A stretch of 64,000 nt of DNA from Acidovorax_G lacteus. GTDB lineage: Bacteria; Pseudomonadota; Gammaproteobacteria; Burkholderiales; Burkholderiaceae_C. The notes beneath the pieces were generated by a model, which was not told the origin of the DNA, made no database searches, and saw only the letters and a list, made by a program, of their open reading frames with translations. Below, one piece after another: positions 26,273 through 36,126 of this stretch. Numbering within the stretch: the stretch's first letter is position 1; every line of letters begins with the position of its first letter. The stretch covers positions 496,001 through 560,000 of the forward strand of contig NZ_BAABEX010000007.1 of NCBI RefSeq assembly GCF_039540375.1, written 5' to 3'. A program made the position numbers and the translations under genes.

Positions 26273-27319
26273 TCAGTGTCGCATGGCACCGGCCTCGTAC
26301 CAGCCGCGCGAGGCGTTGACCACCTTGACCACCAGCAGCATCACCGGCACCTCGATCAGCACCCCCACCACGGTGGCCAGCGCAGCACCTGACTCAAAGC
26401 CAAACAGCGCAATGGCCGTGGCCACGGCCAGCTCGAAAAAGTTGGACGCGCCGATCAGCGCCGACGGGCAGGCCACCGAATGCTTTTCGCCCAGCGCGCG
26501 GTTGAGCCCGTAGGCCAGCGCCGAATTGAAGAACACCTGCACCAGGATGGGCGCGGCCAGCAGCGCGATCACCAGCGGCTGGCGCAGGATGGCCTCGCCC
26601 TGAAACGCGAACAGCAGCACCAGCGTGAGCAGCAGCGCGCCCATGGACCACGGCCCGATGCGCTGCAGCGCGGCATCGAGCGCCTGCGGCCCGCGCGCGA
26701 GCAGCGCGCGCCGCCACACCTGTGCAATGACCACCGGCACCACGATGTAGAGCAGCACCGAGATCAGCAGCGTGTTCCACGGCACGATGATGGCCGACAG
26801 GCCAAGCAAAAACGCCACCAGCGGCGCAAAGGCCACGACCATGATGCTGTCGTTGAGCGCCACCTGCGACAGCGTGAACAAGGGGTCGCCCCCGGTGAGC
26901 CGGCTCCAGACGAACACCATGGCCGTGCACGGGGCCGCGGCCAGCAGAATCAGGCCGGCGATGTAGCTGTCGATCTGCTCGGCCGGGAGGTAAGGCGCGA
27001 ACCAGTGGCGCAGGAACAGCCAGCCCAGGAACGCCATCGAAAACGGCTTGACCAGCCAGTTGACGAACAGCGTCACGCCGATGCCGCGCACGTGCTGGCG
27101 CACCTCGCCCAACGCGCTGAAATCCACCTTCAGCAGCATGGGAATCACCATCACCCAGATCAGCACGCCCACCGGCAGGTTGACCTGCGCCACCTCCCAC
27201 GCGGCCACCGCTTGCGCCACCTGCGGAAACGCCTGGCCCAGGCCGATGCCCACCACAATGCACAGCCCCACCCAGACGGTGAGGTAGCGCTCGAAAACGT
27301 TCATGCCCTGCACTGCCAT
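26273..27319 (-). CDS. acr3: Arsenite efflux transporter ACR3
   Basis: A 348-residue ACR3-family permease that exports As(III) from the cytoplasm. Ten hydrophobic segments. The conserved cysteine lies in LAAAPCTAMVFVWSRLTGGDP, and the family motif VACPSALIGASNFFELAVATA includes a conserved glutamate. WVMVIPMLLKVDF near the N-terminus is also typical. Three in-frame ATGs (27331, 27319, 27304) are possible. A GGGGG stretch precedes 27319, while 27304 gives MNVFERYLTVWV, nearest to typical N-termini. It follows arsC by 20-32 bp in the ars operon. It belongs to the ACR3 type rather than the unrelated ArsB type. Confidence 0.93.
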   Translation of the reverse strand: MAVQGMNVFERYLTVWVGLCIVVGIGLGQAFPQVAQAVAAWEVAQVNLPVGVLIWVMVIPMLLKVDFSALGEVRQHVRGIGVTLFVNWLVKPFSMAFLGWLFLRHWFAPYLPAEQIDSYIAGLILLAAAPCTAMVFVWSRLTGGDPLFTLSQVALNDSIMVVAFAPLVAFLLGLSAIIVPWNTLLISVLLYIVVPVVIAQVWRRALLARGPQALDAALQRIGPWSMGALLLTLVLLFAFQGEAILRQPLVIALLAAPILVQVFFNSALAYGLNRALGEKHSVACPSALIGASNFFELAVATAIALFGFESGAALATVVGVLIEVPVMLLVVKVVNASRGWYEAGAMRH

Positions 27320-27351
27320 GCAAGCCCCCATTAGTGCGGCTCAGGCGCGGC

Positions 27352-27858
27352 TCAGGCGCTGGCCAGGCCGCGGGCCGTGCCTTGCAGCGCAGCATGGGCC
27401 AGTTTGTCGTCGGGCAGGCTCACCAGCAGCGCCAGGCGCCGCTGGATCGCGTGCAGCGTCTTGCGGAAGGCTTCGAGCTTTTCGGCATCGCCCGCGTCGC
27501 CCTCGCTCGGGTCGGCATAGCCCCAGTGGGCGGTGGCCGGGTGGCCGGGCCAGATCGGGCAGACCTCGCCCGCAGCGTTGTCGCACACGGTGATGATCAG
27601 GTCCATCTGCGGCGCGCCGGGCGCGGCGAACTCGTCCCAGCTTTTACTGCGCAGGCCCTCGGTCGAGATACCGGCTTTTTCGAGCGCCTGCAGCGCGAGC
27701 GGGTGGGGACGCTGCCCCTCGCGTGGGCTGCTGCCCGCCGAGAAGGCGCGAAAACGCCCGGTGCCCATGGCGTTGAGCAGGGCTTCGGCCAGGATGCTGC
27801 GAGCCGAGTTGTGGGTGCAGAGAAACAGGATGTTCAGTGGGGGGCGGGTATCGGACAT
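27352..27858 (-). CDS. arsC: Arsenate reductase, thioredoxin-coupled (low-molecular-weight phosphatase fold)
   Basis: A 168-residue arsenate reductase of the LMW-PTPase fold. It begins MSDTRPPLNILFLCTHNSARSILAEALL, holding the P-loop CTHNSARS with the nucleophilic cysteine. AGSSPREGQRPHPLALQAL and the conserved MDLIITVCDNAAGEVCPIWPG, with the two further redox cysteines, are as in Staphylococcus-type thioredoxin-dependent ArsC. It reduces As(V) to As(III) for export by ACR3 downstream. The open frame runs upstream to 28302, but that part is antisense-like noise across the arsI-like gene; the ATG at 27858 fits the family N-terminus. The C-terminal 20 residues (LPDDKLAHAALQGTARGLASA) are an extension of moderate length. 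Confidence 0.93.
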   Translation of the reverse strand: MSDTRPPLNILFLCTHNSARSILAEALLNAMGTGRFRAFSAGSSPREGQRPHPLALQALEKAGISTEGLRSKSWDEFAAPGAPQMDLIITVCDNAAGEVCPIWPGHPATAHWGYADPSEGDAGDAEKLEAFRKTLHAIQRRLALLVSLPDDKLAHAALQGTARGLASA

Positions 27859-27890
27859 GGGGCGAAAGCTCCGAAGAAAAAGAAGGGGGT

Positions 27891-28412
27891 TCAGCAGCAG
27901 CGGCTGCCGGTGCCGGTGGCCGAGGGCGCGCAGCAGGCGGCGCGGCGGGGCGCGGCCTCGGCAGCCACAGGCGCCTGGGCGGGGGCCGGTGCGGCAGGGG
28001 CACAGCAGGCTCCTGCCGCGGCCGGCGTCGTGGGGGCCTCGTTGAACACGGGAATGTCTTGCAGCGTATGGAAGTGCTCCCAGGCCACGCCCTGCGGGTC
28101 GGTCACCCAGTGCTTCTCGCTGCGCGCGTAGCAGCAGGTGGTGGCCCCTTCGTCGAGCACGGCCGCATCGGCCGCCTCGGCGCGGGCCTTGAGCGCGCCC
28201 AGTTCGGCCGCATCGTCCACCTGAAAACCCAGGTGGTCCAGGCCCGGGCGGCTGCCGCGGGTGGAGATGGCGAAGTTCACGCGCGGGTCGTCGAGCATCC
28301 ACTTGGCGTAATCGGCCTCCACGCGCGTGGGGGCCGCGGCAAACAGGCGCGAGTAAAAGGCAATGCTCTGGGCCAGGTCCTGCACATGCAGGTGGACGTG
28401 AAAGCGCTTCAT
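27891..28412 (-). CDS. arsI: ArsI-like C-As lyase (glyoxalase/dioxygenase family) with Cys-pair tail
   Basis: A 173-residue vicinal-oxygen-chelate protein resembling ArsI, which cleaves the C-As bond of trivalent methyl- and aryl-arsenicals; CadI is the same group. The core (residues 1-122) has MKRFHVHLHVQDLAQSIAFY, YAKWMLDDPRVNFAIS, DHLGFQVDD (metal-ligand histidine), TTCCYARSEKHWVTDP with the arsenical-binding pair Cys93-Cys94, and WEHFHTLQDI (metal-ligand Glu). An unusual Ala/Pro-rich tail (about 125-173) adds three more vicinal cysteine pairs at 136-137, 160-161 and 172-173. It lies between arsR and arsC. Activity on organoarsenicals is inferred from the conserved core. Confidence 0.85.
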   Translation of the reverse strand: MKRFHVHLHVQDLAQSIAFYSRLFAAAPTRVEADYAKWMLDDPRVNFAISTRGSRPGLDHLGFQVDDAAELGALKARAEAADAAVLDEGATTCCYARSEKHWVTDPQGVAWEHFHTLQDIPVFNEAPTTPAAAGACCAPAAPAPAQAPVAAEAAPRRAACCAPSATGTGSRCC

Positions 28413-28444
28413 GGCGGTGCTCCTTGCAAGGGATGGGTGAAGGT

Positions 28445-28768
28445 TCAGCAGTCGCAGCCCGGGCTGGGTGCGGCGGTACAGGCTGCGCCTTGGCAGCAGT
28501 TCTCGGTCAGGTACGCCAGCAGGCCGTTCATGGCGTCAAACGCCGCGCGGTACACCAGGTTGCGGCCCTGGCGTTCGGCCTCGACCAGGCCCGCATGGCT
28601 CAGCTCCTTGAGGTGGAACGACAGCGTATTGGGCGCAATGCCCAGGTGCTCGGCCAGCGCCGTGGGCGTCAGCCCCTCCTGCCCGGCCACGACCAGGGCG
28701 CGGAAGGTGCGCAGGCGCAGCGGCTGGGCCAGGGCGGCAAGGGATCGGACAACGTCGGCTTCTTCCAT
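28445..28768 (-). CDS. arsR: ArsR-family As(III)-responsive repressor, C-terminal sensor type
   Basis: A 107-residue winged-helix repressor, first gene of the ars operon. HTH region TPTALAEHLGIAPNTLSFHLKELSHAGLV and the wing VEAERQGRNLVYRA are standard. The usual ELCVCDL sensor motif of E. coli ArsR in the recognition helix is absent. Instead cysteines cluster at the C-terminus: Cys91-Cys92, Cys97, Cys105 and Cys107 (ENCCQGAAC..GCDC), as in Acidithiobacillus ferrooxidans AfArsR, where C-terminal cysteines bind As(III). ATG at 28768; the upstream gap holds a candidate operator. It is separated from the arsI-like gene by 32 bp. Confidence 0.9.
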   Translation of the reverse strand: MEEADVVRSLAALAQPLRLRTFRALVVAGQEGLTPTALAEHLGIAPNTLSFHLKELSHAGLVEAERQGRNLVYRAAFDAMNGLLAYLTENCCQGAACTAAPSPGCDC

Positions 28769-28770
28769 GC

Positions 28771-28806
28771 TTCAATCATACAACGATTGTTGAAATATTG
28801 AAATGA
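28771..28806. promoter_or_regulatory. candidate ArsR operator/ars promoter
   Basis: The AT-rich stretch immediately upstream of arsR contains CAAC-N4-GTTG (28781-28792) nested within a wider dyad, TTCAATcataCAAC on one side and GTTGAAATATTGAAA on the other, so TTCAA/TTGAA arms enclose the centre. ArsR sites are typically such AT-rich dyads over the promoter. It is the only gap in front of the operon, which supports the call. Confidence 0.55.
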
Positions 28807-28870
28807 AGGCTGGCCGTCCGCCTTTGCGACCCACGCCAGGTCGATACAGGAGGGGCTGGCGCCTAAAAAC

Positions 28871-30211
28871 TCAGGTACGACCGGCCGGTGCGGGCGCTAC
28901 GTCCCACTCGGCCAGTTGCTCGTTGGTGGCGATCAGCCGCGCCACCAGCAACTGGATGAAGGCTTTGTCGAAGTGCGATTGCAGCGCTTCCGAGGCCTCG
29001 CGCAATGCCGCGTTGGGCACCTTGAGCACGAGCACCTCGGTCTCGGCCACCGCCGTGGCGGTGCGCACCGGGTGGTCGGGCCGCAGGTAGACCATCTCGC
29101 CAATCGACACCCCCGGCCCCAGCGTGCTGAGCTGCCAGCCCTGGCGCGTGACCTGCACCTGCCCCGCCAGCAGCACACTGAACGAAGCCCCCGGTGTGCC
29201 TTCGCGCATCAGCACCGTGCCGCGCGGCAGGCGCCGCCACTTGGCCAGGCGCAGAAGCTCCCACAGCGCCACGTCGGTAAAGCCCGCAAAGAACGGCAGC
29301 GCACGCAGGCGCGCGAAGCGTTCGGCTTCCGTATCAAGCGAACGCTGGCGCGGCAGCCCCTGCTGCGCGGCCAGCAGCGCCTGGGCGAAGGCGTCCCAGC
29401 TCGCATGGCGGTCTTCGGGGCGCTTGGCCAGGGCCCGCAGCACGGCGGCTTCCACCTCGGGCGGCAGTGCGCTGCGCAACAGGCCCGGGCGCACGGGCTC
29501 GTCGTGGCCGATGCGGTAGAGCGTGGCGAAGTCGGTCTCGCCCTCGAACGGGCGGCGGCCGGTGAGCAGTTCGTACAGCGCCACGCCCAGCGAAAACATG
29601 TCGCTGTGCGGCGTGAGGGGTTCCTCGCGCACCTGCTCGGGCGACATGTAGGCGGGCGAGCCCACCAGGCCCGCGAGCTGCGTGGCCTCGCCGCGCAACG
29701 ACAGGGCCGTGCCAAAGTCGGTGAGCTTGACGGTGCCGTCGCGTGCCAGCAGCAAATTGGCGGGCTTGATGTCGCGGTGCACCAGCCCCTCGCGCTGTGC
29801 GTGTTCGAGCGCGTTGCAGCACTTGAAGGCGATGTCCAACACCTGGTCGATGGGCAGCAGCCGGTCGGGCGCGGTGTGGGCCGACAGCGGCACACCGTCC
29901 ACGTATTCGAGCACCAGGTACGGCGGCTCGGCCGCTGCGTCGGCGTCGAGCAGGCGCACGATGTGCGGGTGGCGCAGCCGGCCCGTGTGCGCGACCTCGT
30001 TGCGCATCTGGCGGCGGCAGCGCTCGGCCGTGGCCGGGTCGGCCAGCAGGTGCGGGTGCAGTTGCTTCAAGGCCACCTGCCGGCCACGAAAACCGTCCAC
30101 CGCGCGGTACACCACGCCGGTGGCGCCCCGGCCCAGCTCGGCTTCGAGCCGGTAGCGGCCCACCTGCCGCGGCAGCGCACTCGGTGGCACGGGTGCTGCG
30201 GCAGACGCCAT
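28871..30211 (-). CDS. Serine/threonine protein kinase fused to a cyclic-nucleotide-binding domain
   Basis: A 446-residue soluble protein. The kinase domain (about 20-285) is complete: glycine loop LGRGATGVVYRA, Lys49 (VALKQL), HRDIKPANLLL with catalytic Asp147, DFG at 165-167 and SPAYMSPEQ. Residues 305-425 form a CAP_ED/cNMP-binding domain: GVSIGEMVYL..PVRTATAVAE contains the Glu372 and Arg383 positions that contact the cyclic nucleotide in CRP-like pockets. No transmembrane helix or PASTA repeats. ATG at 30211 follows a GAAAGG site, 14 bp after the trans-sulfuration gene, implying co-transcription. The longer frame to 30577 overlaps that gene and is rejected. Substrates are unknown; a PP2C phosphatase lies 12 kb away. 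Confidence 0.87.
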   Translation of the reverse strand: MASAAAPVPPSALPRQVGRYRLEAELGRGATGVVYRAVDGFRGRQVALKQLHPHLLADPATAERCRRQMRNEVAHTGRLRHPHIVRLLDADAAAEPPYLVLEYVDGVPLSAHTAPDRLLPIDQVLDIAFKCCNALEHAQREGLVHRDIKPANLLLARDGTVKLTDFGTALSLRGEATQLAGLVGSPAYMSPEQVREEPLTPHSDMFSLGVALYELLTGRRPFEGETDFATLYRIGHDEPVRPGLLRSALPPEVEAAVLRALAKRPEDRHASWDAFAQALLAAQQGLPRQRSLDTEAERFARLRALPFFAGFTDVALWELLRLAKWRRLPRGTVLMREGTPGASFSVLLAGQVQVTRQGWQLSTLGPGVSIGEMVYLRPDHPVRTATAVAETEVLVLKVPNAALREASEALQSHFDKAFIQLLVARLIATNEQLAEWDVAPAPAGRT

Positions 30212-30225
30212 GGCCACAGCGCCTT

Positions 30226-31467
30226 TCAGGCCAGCGCCTGGGCCAGGTCGGCGATCAGGTCGGCCGGATCTTCCAGGCCCACCGACAGGCGGATCATGCC
30301 GTCGGCAATCCCCATGCTGGCACGCACGGCGGGGCCGGCCTCCCAGAAGATGGTGTGCGCCACCGGGATGATCAGCGTGCGGGTGTCGGCCAGGCCCGTG
30401 GCCTTGATGGGCAGGCGCAGGCGGTTGCAGAACTCCATGCAGCGGCTGGGGTCGGCCAGCTCGAACGACAGCAGCCACGAGCCTGCGCGCAGCCACTGTT
30501 GCGCGCGCGCGTGCTGGGGGTGCGAGGGCAGCATGGGGTAGAGCACGCGCGCCACGCCGGGCTGCTGCTCCAGCCACTGGGCCAGGGCCAGCGCGGTGGC
30601 GCTGGTGCGGTCCATGCGCAGGGCCAGCGTCTCGGCCCCCAATGCAATCTGGTGCGCGGCCTGGGAGGACAGCGTCGCGCCCATGTCGCGCAGGCCCTTC
30701 TTGCGCAACTGCTGCAGGCCCCAGCCGCGGGCATCGCCCTTGCGGTAGGCGGCAAAGATGTTGGGGTACGCGCTCCAGTCGAACAGGCCGGTGTCGGTCA
30801 CCGCGCCGCCCAGGGCCCCGCCCTGCCCCGCGATGCTTTTGGTCAGCGAATTGACGACCAGCCCCGCGCCTACGGCTGCCGGGCGGAACAGGTAAGGCGA
30901 GGCCACGGTGTTGTCCACCACGTACAGCAGGCCACGGTCGCGGCAGAGCTGGCCGATGGCCGCGAGGTCGGGGATCTGCGTTCCCGGGTTGGCAATGGTC
31001 TCGACGAACACCATGCGCGTGTTCGGGCGCAGGGCGGCGGCCACTTCAGCGCTGTCGGTCACGTCCACGGTGCTGACCTCGATGCCCAGGTCGGCCAGCG
31101 TGCCCAGCACGCTGTTGGTATTGCCAAACACGAAGCGGCTGGCCACCAGGTGGTCACCCGCCTTGAGCAGCGTGAGAAAGATCGCGCAGATGCCCGCCAT
31201 GCCAGTGGCAAAACACACGGTGCCGGTGCCGCCCTCCATCTGCGTGATCTTGGCTTCGAGCGCGGCCGTGGTGGGCGTGCCCTGGCGCGCATAGTTGAAG
31301 CCGCCCTTGGCTGTGCCCTGGAACACGGCGATCAGGTCTTCCACGCGCTCGTAGCCGTACTGCACCGAGGTGTGGATGGGTTTGTGGATCGCGCCATGCT
31401 CGGCGCCGCCCCAACGGTCGGCATGCACGATCTGGGTGGTGAAGTTCAGGGGTTCGGGTGTGGTCAT
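30226..31467 (-). CDS. Cystathionine gamma-synthase/O-succinylhomoserine sulfhydrylase family enzyme
   Basis: A 413-residue Cys/Met-metabolism PLP enzyme. Landmarks are the N-terminal FTTQIVHADRWGG, the PLP-phosphate region NYARQGTPTTAALEAKI, GTVCFATGMAGICAI, VVDNTVASPYLFRP (Asp pairing with PLP), and NSLTKSIAGQGGALGG with Schiff-base Lys210, ending SVGLEDPADLIADL. The usual YSRxxNPT is NYARQGTPT here, marking a divergent subgroup common in this family of bacteria. Which homoserine ester or sulfur donor is used cannot be told. ATG at 31467; the frame reaches 31599 but that would overlap sbcB. It lies 31 bp after sbcB and 14 bp before the kinase gene. Confidence 0.85.
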   Translation of the reverse strand: MTTPEPLNFTTQIVHADRWGGAEHGAIHKPIHTSVQYGYERVEDLIAVFQGTAKGGFNYARQGTPTTAALEAKITQMEGGTGTVCFATGMAGICAIFLTLLKAGDHLVASRFVFGNTNSVLGTLADLGIEVSTVDVTDSAEVAAALRPNTRMVFVETIANPGTQIPDLAAIGQLCRDRGLLYVVDNTVASPYLFRPAAVGAGLVVNSLTKSIAGQGGALGGAVTDTGLFDWSAYPNIFAAYRKGDARGWGLQQLRKKGLRDMGATLSSQAAHQIALGAETLALRMDRTSATALALAQWLEQQPGVARVLYPMLPSHPQHARAQQWLRAGSWLLSFELADPSRCMEFCNRLRLPIKATGLADTRTLIIPVAHTIFWEAGPAVRASMGIADGMIRLSVGLEDPADLIADLAQALA

Positions 31468-31498
31468 GGCAAGCGGGTTTGCGCACTGGCGCGGGGCT

Positions 31499-32941
31499 TC
31501 AGCGCTCGGGCGCGATCTGTTCGGCGTAATCGTACAGGGCGCCCAGGATGTCCTGGCCGCGCTCGTCGGCGGTCTCAGACAGCTCGTCGATCTGCGCAAA
31601 CAGCTGCTCGACGGTGCGTGCGCCGCCCGCGCCGTCGAACAGCAGCGCGGCGCGGTGGGCTTCCCAGCGCTCGGCCTCGTCAGCGCTCAGCGTGTCCGGG
31701 TGGTTGCGGGCGCGGTAGCGCCACAGCAGCTCGGCCAGGCGCGGGTCGTCAAAGCTGCTGCGCGTGCGGGCCAGTTGGGCGGCCGGCAGGCTGCGCAACT
31801 CCTGCAGCTTGCGGCGATCGCCGTTGCCCACAAAGCCGCCGTAGAGGTCGGTGTCCACATCGGGCGTGCCTTCAGGCGCGGGGCGCGCGAACACGGCGGG
31901 CCAGATGGCGCTCATGTCGGGCAATGCGCGGGCCACTTCGGCGTGGCGCGCCGCGGCCTCCAAATCGATGCCCCAGCGCTGTGCCATGGCCGCGGGCAGC
32001 GTCTGCACGTTGCCCACCACCATGGGCGACTTGTTGAGGTGGATGGTCTTGACCGGCAGGCGCTGCACACCTTCGGGCAGCGCATCGGCGCGGGTGAACA
32101 GGCGTTCGCGCAGGCTGGCGGCGTCCAGGTCGGCCAGCACGGCAGGATCGTGCGCCAGGTCCCAGGCGATCAGTTCGTTCTTGTTGGTGGGATGGCTGGC
32201 CAGCGGCCACATCACGGCCAGGCAACCGCGCTCCGCCGGGAACATGCCCGACACATGCAAAAACGGCCGCGCCGTGGCCGCCGTGGTGGGCAGGCGCAGC
32301 TCTTGCGCCACGCGGTCTTTGCGGTGCAGGCTGAAGGCAAAGTCGAACAGGCGCGGCTGGCGCTCGCGGATCAGGCGCGCCAGGCCAATGGTGGCGCGCA
32401 CGTCCGACAGCGCATCGTGCGCGTGTGCATGCTCCAGGCCGTTGGCCTGGCTCAGGTGCTCGAGCTTGAAGCTGGGGCTGCCGTCGTCCTTGCGCGGCCA
32501 GGTGATGCCCTCGGGCCGCAGGGCGTAGGTCATGCGCACCACGTCCAGCAGGTCCCAGCGGCCGCAGTCGTTCTGCCACTCGCGCGCGTACGGGTCGATC
32601 AGGTTGCGCCAGAACATGAAGCGCGTGATTTCGTCGTCAAACCGGATGGTGTTGTAGCCCACGCCGATGGTGCCCGGGCGGGCCAGTTCGGCCTCGATGC
32701 GGGCGGCAAACGCATGCTCGGGCATGCCGTGCTCCAGGCACTGCTGCGGCGTGATGCCGGTGATCAGGCAGGACACCGGGTCGGGCAGGTAGTCGCTGGC
32801 CGGCTGGCAGTACCACATCATGGGCTCGCCGATCTCGCGCAACTGGTCGTCGGTGCGGATGGCGGCAAACTGCGCGGGCCGGTCGCGGCGCGTGTCGGCG
32901 CCGAAGGTTTCGTAGTCGTGCCAGAGGAAGGTGTGGGCCAT
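31499..32941 (-). CDS. sbcB: Exodeoxyribonuclease I
   Basis: ExoI degrades single-stranded DNA 3' to 5' and acts in recombination and mismatch repair. The 480 residues start MAHTFLWHDYETFGADTRRD, where Asp and Glu of DYET are the first DEDD exonuclease ligands. GVGYNTIRFDDEITRFMFWRN holds the second aspartate, and HAHDALSDVRATIGLARL holds the last histidine and aspartate (DEDDh type). The ExoI-specific C-terminal domain follows (RLPVKTIHLNKSPMVVG, DLYGGFVGNGDRRKL). The length matches E. coli ExoI. The start at 32941 is fixed by the family N-terminus; the frame continues to 33106 across the palindromic repeat. Confidence 0.94.
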   Translation of the reverse strand: MAHTFLWHDYETFGADTRRDRPAQFAAIRTDDQLREIGEPMMWYCQPASDYLPDPVSCLITGITPQQCLEHGMPEHAFAARIEAELARPGTIGVGYNTIRFDDEITRFMFWRNLIDPYAREWQNDCGRWDLLDVVRMTYALRPEGITWPRKDDGSPSFKLEHLSQANGLEHAHAHDALSDVRATIGLARLIRERQPRLFDFAFSLHRKDRVAQELRLPTTAATARPFLHVSGMFPAERGCLAVMWPLASHPTNKNELIAWDLAHDPAVLADLDAASLRERLFTRADALPEGVQRLPVKTIHLNKSPMVVGNVQTLPAAMAQRWGIDLEAAARHAEVARALPDMSAIWPAVFARPAPEGTPDVDTDLYGGFVGNGDRRKLQELRSLPAAQLARTRSSFDDPRLAELLWRYRARNHPDTLSADEAERWEAHRAALLFDGAGGARTVEQLFAQIDELSETADERGQDILGALYDYAEQIAPER

Positions 32942-32962
32942 GGGCGCAGACTGTAACCGGAT

Positions 32963-33025
32963 TTGATGCCAAATCGGCAGTTCGTGCTTGGTTGGCAAGC
33001 ACGAGCAGCTATCAAAAAGAGAGCA
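32963..33025. repeat. palindromic repeat, copy 5
   Basis: Arms TCGTGCTTG (32982-32990) and CAAGCACGA (32996-33004) flank a 5-nt loop, followed by GCAGCTATCAAAAAGAGAGC. The left flank, ATTTGATGCCAAATCGGCAG, is diverged. It lies between clpA and sbcB, directly upstream of sbcB and next to the clpA terminator. Confidence 0.85.
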
Positions 33026-33054
33026 AAAACAAACCCCCGGGCTTGCCGGGGGTT
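33024..33054 (-). terminator. rho-independent terminator of clpA
   Basis: Stem AACCCCCGG (33032-33040) with CCGGGGGTT (33046-33054) and a 5-nt loop. Read on the minus strand the stem is followed by TTTGTTTTTG, a T-rich tail. It lies about 90 bp after the clpA stop. Confidence 0.75.
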
Positions 33055-33141
33055 GGGGGTTGCGCGGCCGGTGCCGCGCTGGGGGGATGGCCATCGCGGG
33101 CCGCACTGCAGGTGGGGAGCCCCGCGCGGGCCCCGCAGCCT

Positions 33142-35493
<2,352 letters not shown>

Positions 35494-35550
35494 GTGAACT
35501 CCTTTGTGCTTGCGTGGGAAAGGTAACTGTAGTTCGGGTCCGATAACCGT

Positions 35551-35910
35551 TTATTCAACCGGTTCACTCAGACATTGCAGCGGATGCCCCGCCTTGTGCG
35601 CAGCGCCGAGCACCTGCTCGACCTTGGTAGCGGCGATGTCGCGCGGATACACCCCGCACACGCCTTTGCCGTCCAGGTGGATCTTGAGCATGATCTGGGT
35701 GGCGGTTTCCCGGTCCTTGCTGAAGAACTCCTGCAGCACCACGATGACAAATTCCATCGGGGTGTAGTCATCGTTGAGCATGACCACCTGGTACATCTTC
35801 GGGGGTTCGACGCGCTGGGTGCGCCGTTCGAGCACGACCGATCCGCCATCGTCCGACGCGGGCCGGCCCGGGGTCGGCACGGGGGGCTGGGAAGGTGGTG
35901 TTGTTGCCAT
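35551..35910 (-). CDS. clpS: ClpS adaptor protein
   Basis: ClpS delivers N-degron substrates to ClpA. The 119 residues end in the conserved adaptor fold: PPKMYQVVMLNDDYTPMEFVIVVLQEFF (pieces YQVVMLNDDYTPMEFVI and VLQEFF) forms the N-end-rule pocket with Asn-Asp-Asp, and IHLDGKGVCGVYPRDIAATKVEQV follows. The first 35 residues are a variable Pro-rich leader, ATTPPSQPPVPTPG. ATG at 35910 is preferred; 35919 (MKFMATT) is three codons upstream and equally open. It precedes clpA by 57 bp in the usual clpSA order. Confidence 0.94.
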   Translation of the reverse strand: MATTPPSQPPVPTPGRPASDDGGSVVLERRTQRVEPPKMYQVVMLNDDYTPMEFVIVVLQEFFSKDRETATQIMLKIHLDGKGVCGVYPRDIAATKVEQVLGAAHKAGHPLQCLSEPVE

Positions 35911-36126
35911 GAATTTCATTCTAGCGACCCGCATGACGCCCTGCCGCCCAAGAAATCTGACGTTGGCGCGGTATTTTTCAAGACCAGCGTGCAGCGTTTC
36001 AGCGGCTGTGCTGGCAGCCCCTGCGCCAGCAGCCTCTGGCGGCTCCACCACCGCAGATTCGCGGGGACCAGCGCACCGGAGCCGATGCCTGATCCTGCCC
36101 GAAGCCCCCATGCGCAGCAAAGCCCC

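Noticed and set aside
27859..28302. Extension of arsC upstream to a 316-residue protein
   Set aside because: The extra part lies within the arsI-like gene in another frame and has no arsC homology; the ATG at 27858 gives a family-like start.
30212..30577. N-terminal extension of the kinase to 568 residues
   Set aside because: Low-complexity Ala/Arg/Gly translation overlapping the upstream gene; the ribosome-binding site and kinase domain start support 30211.
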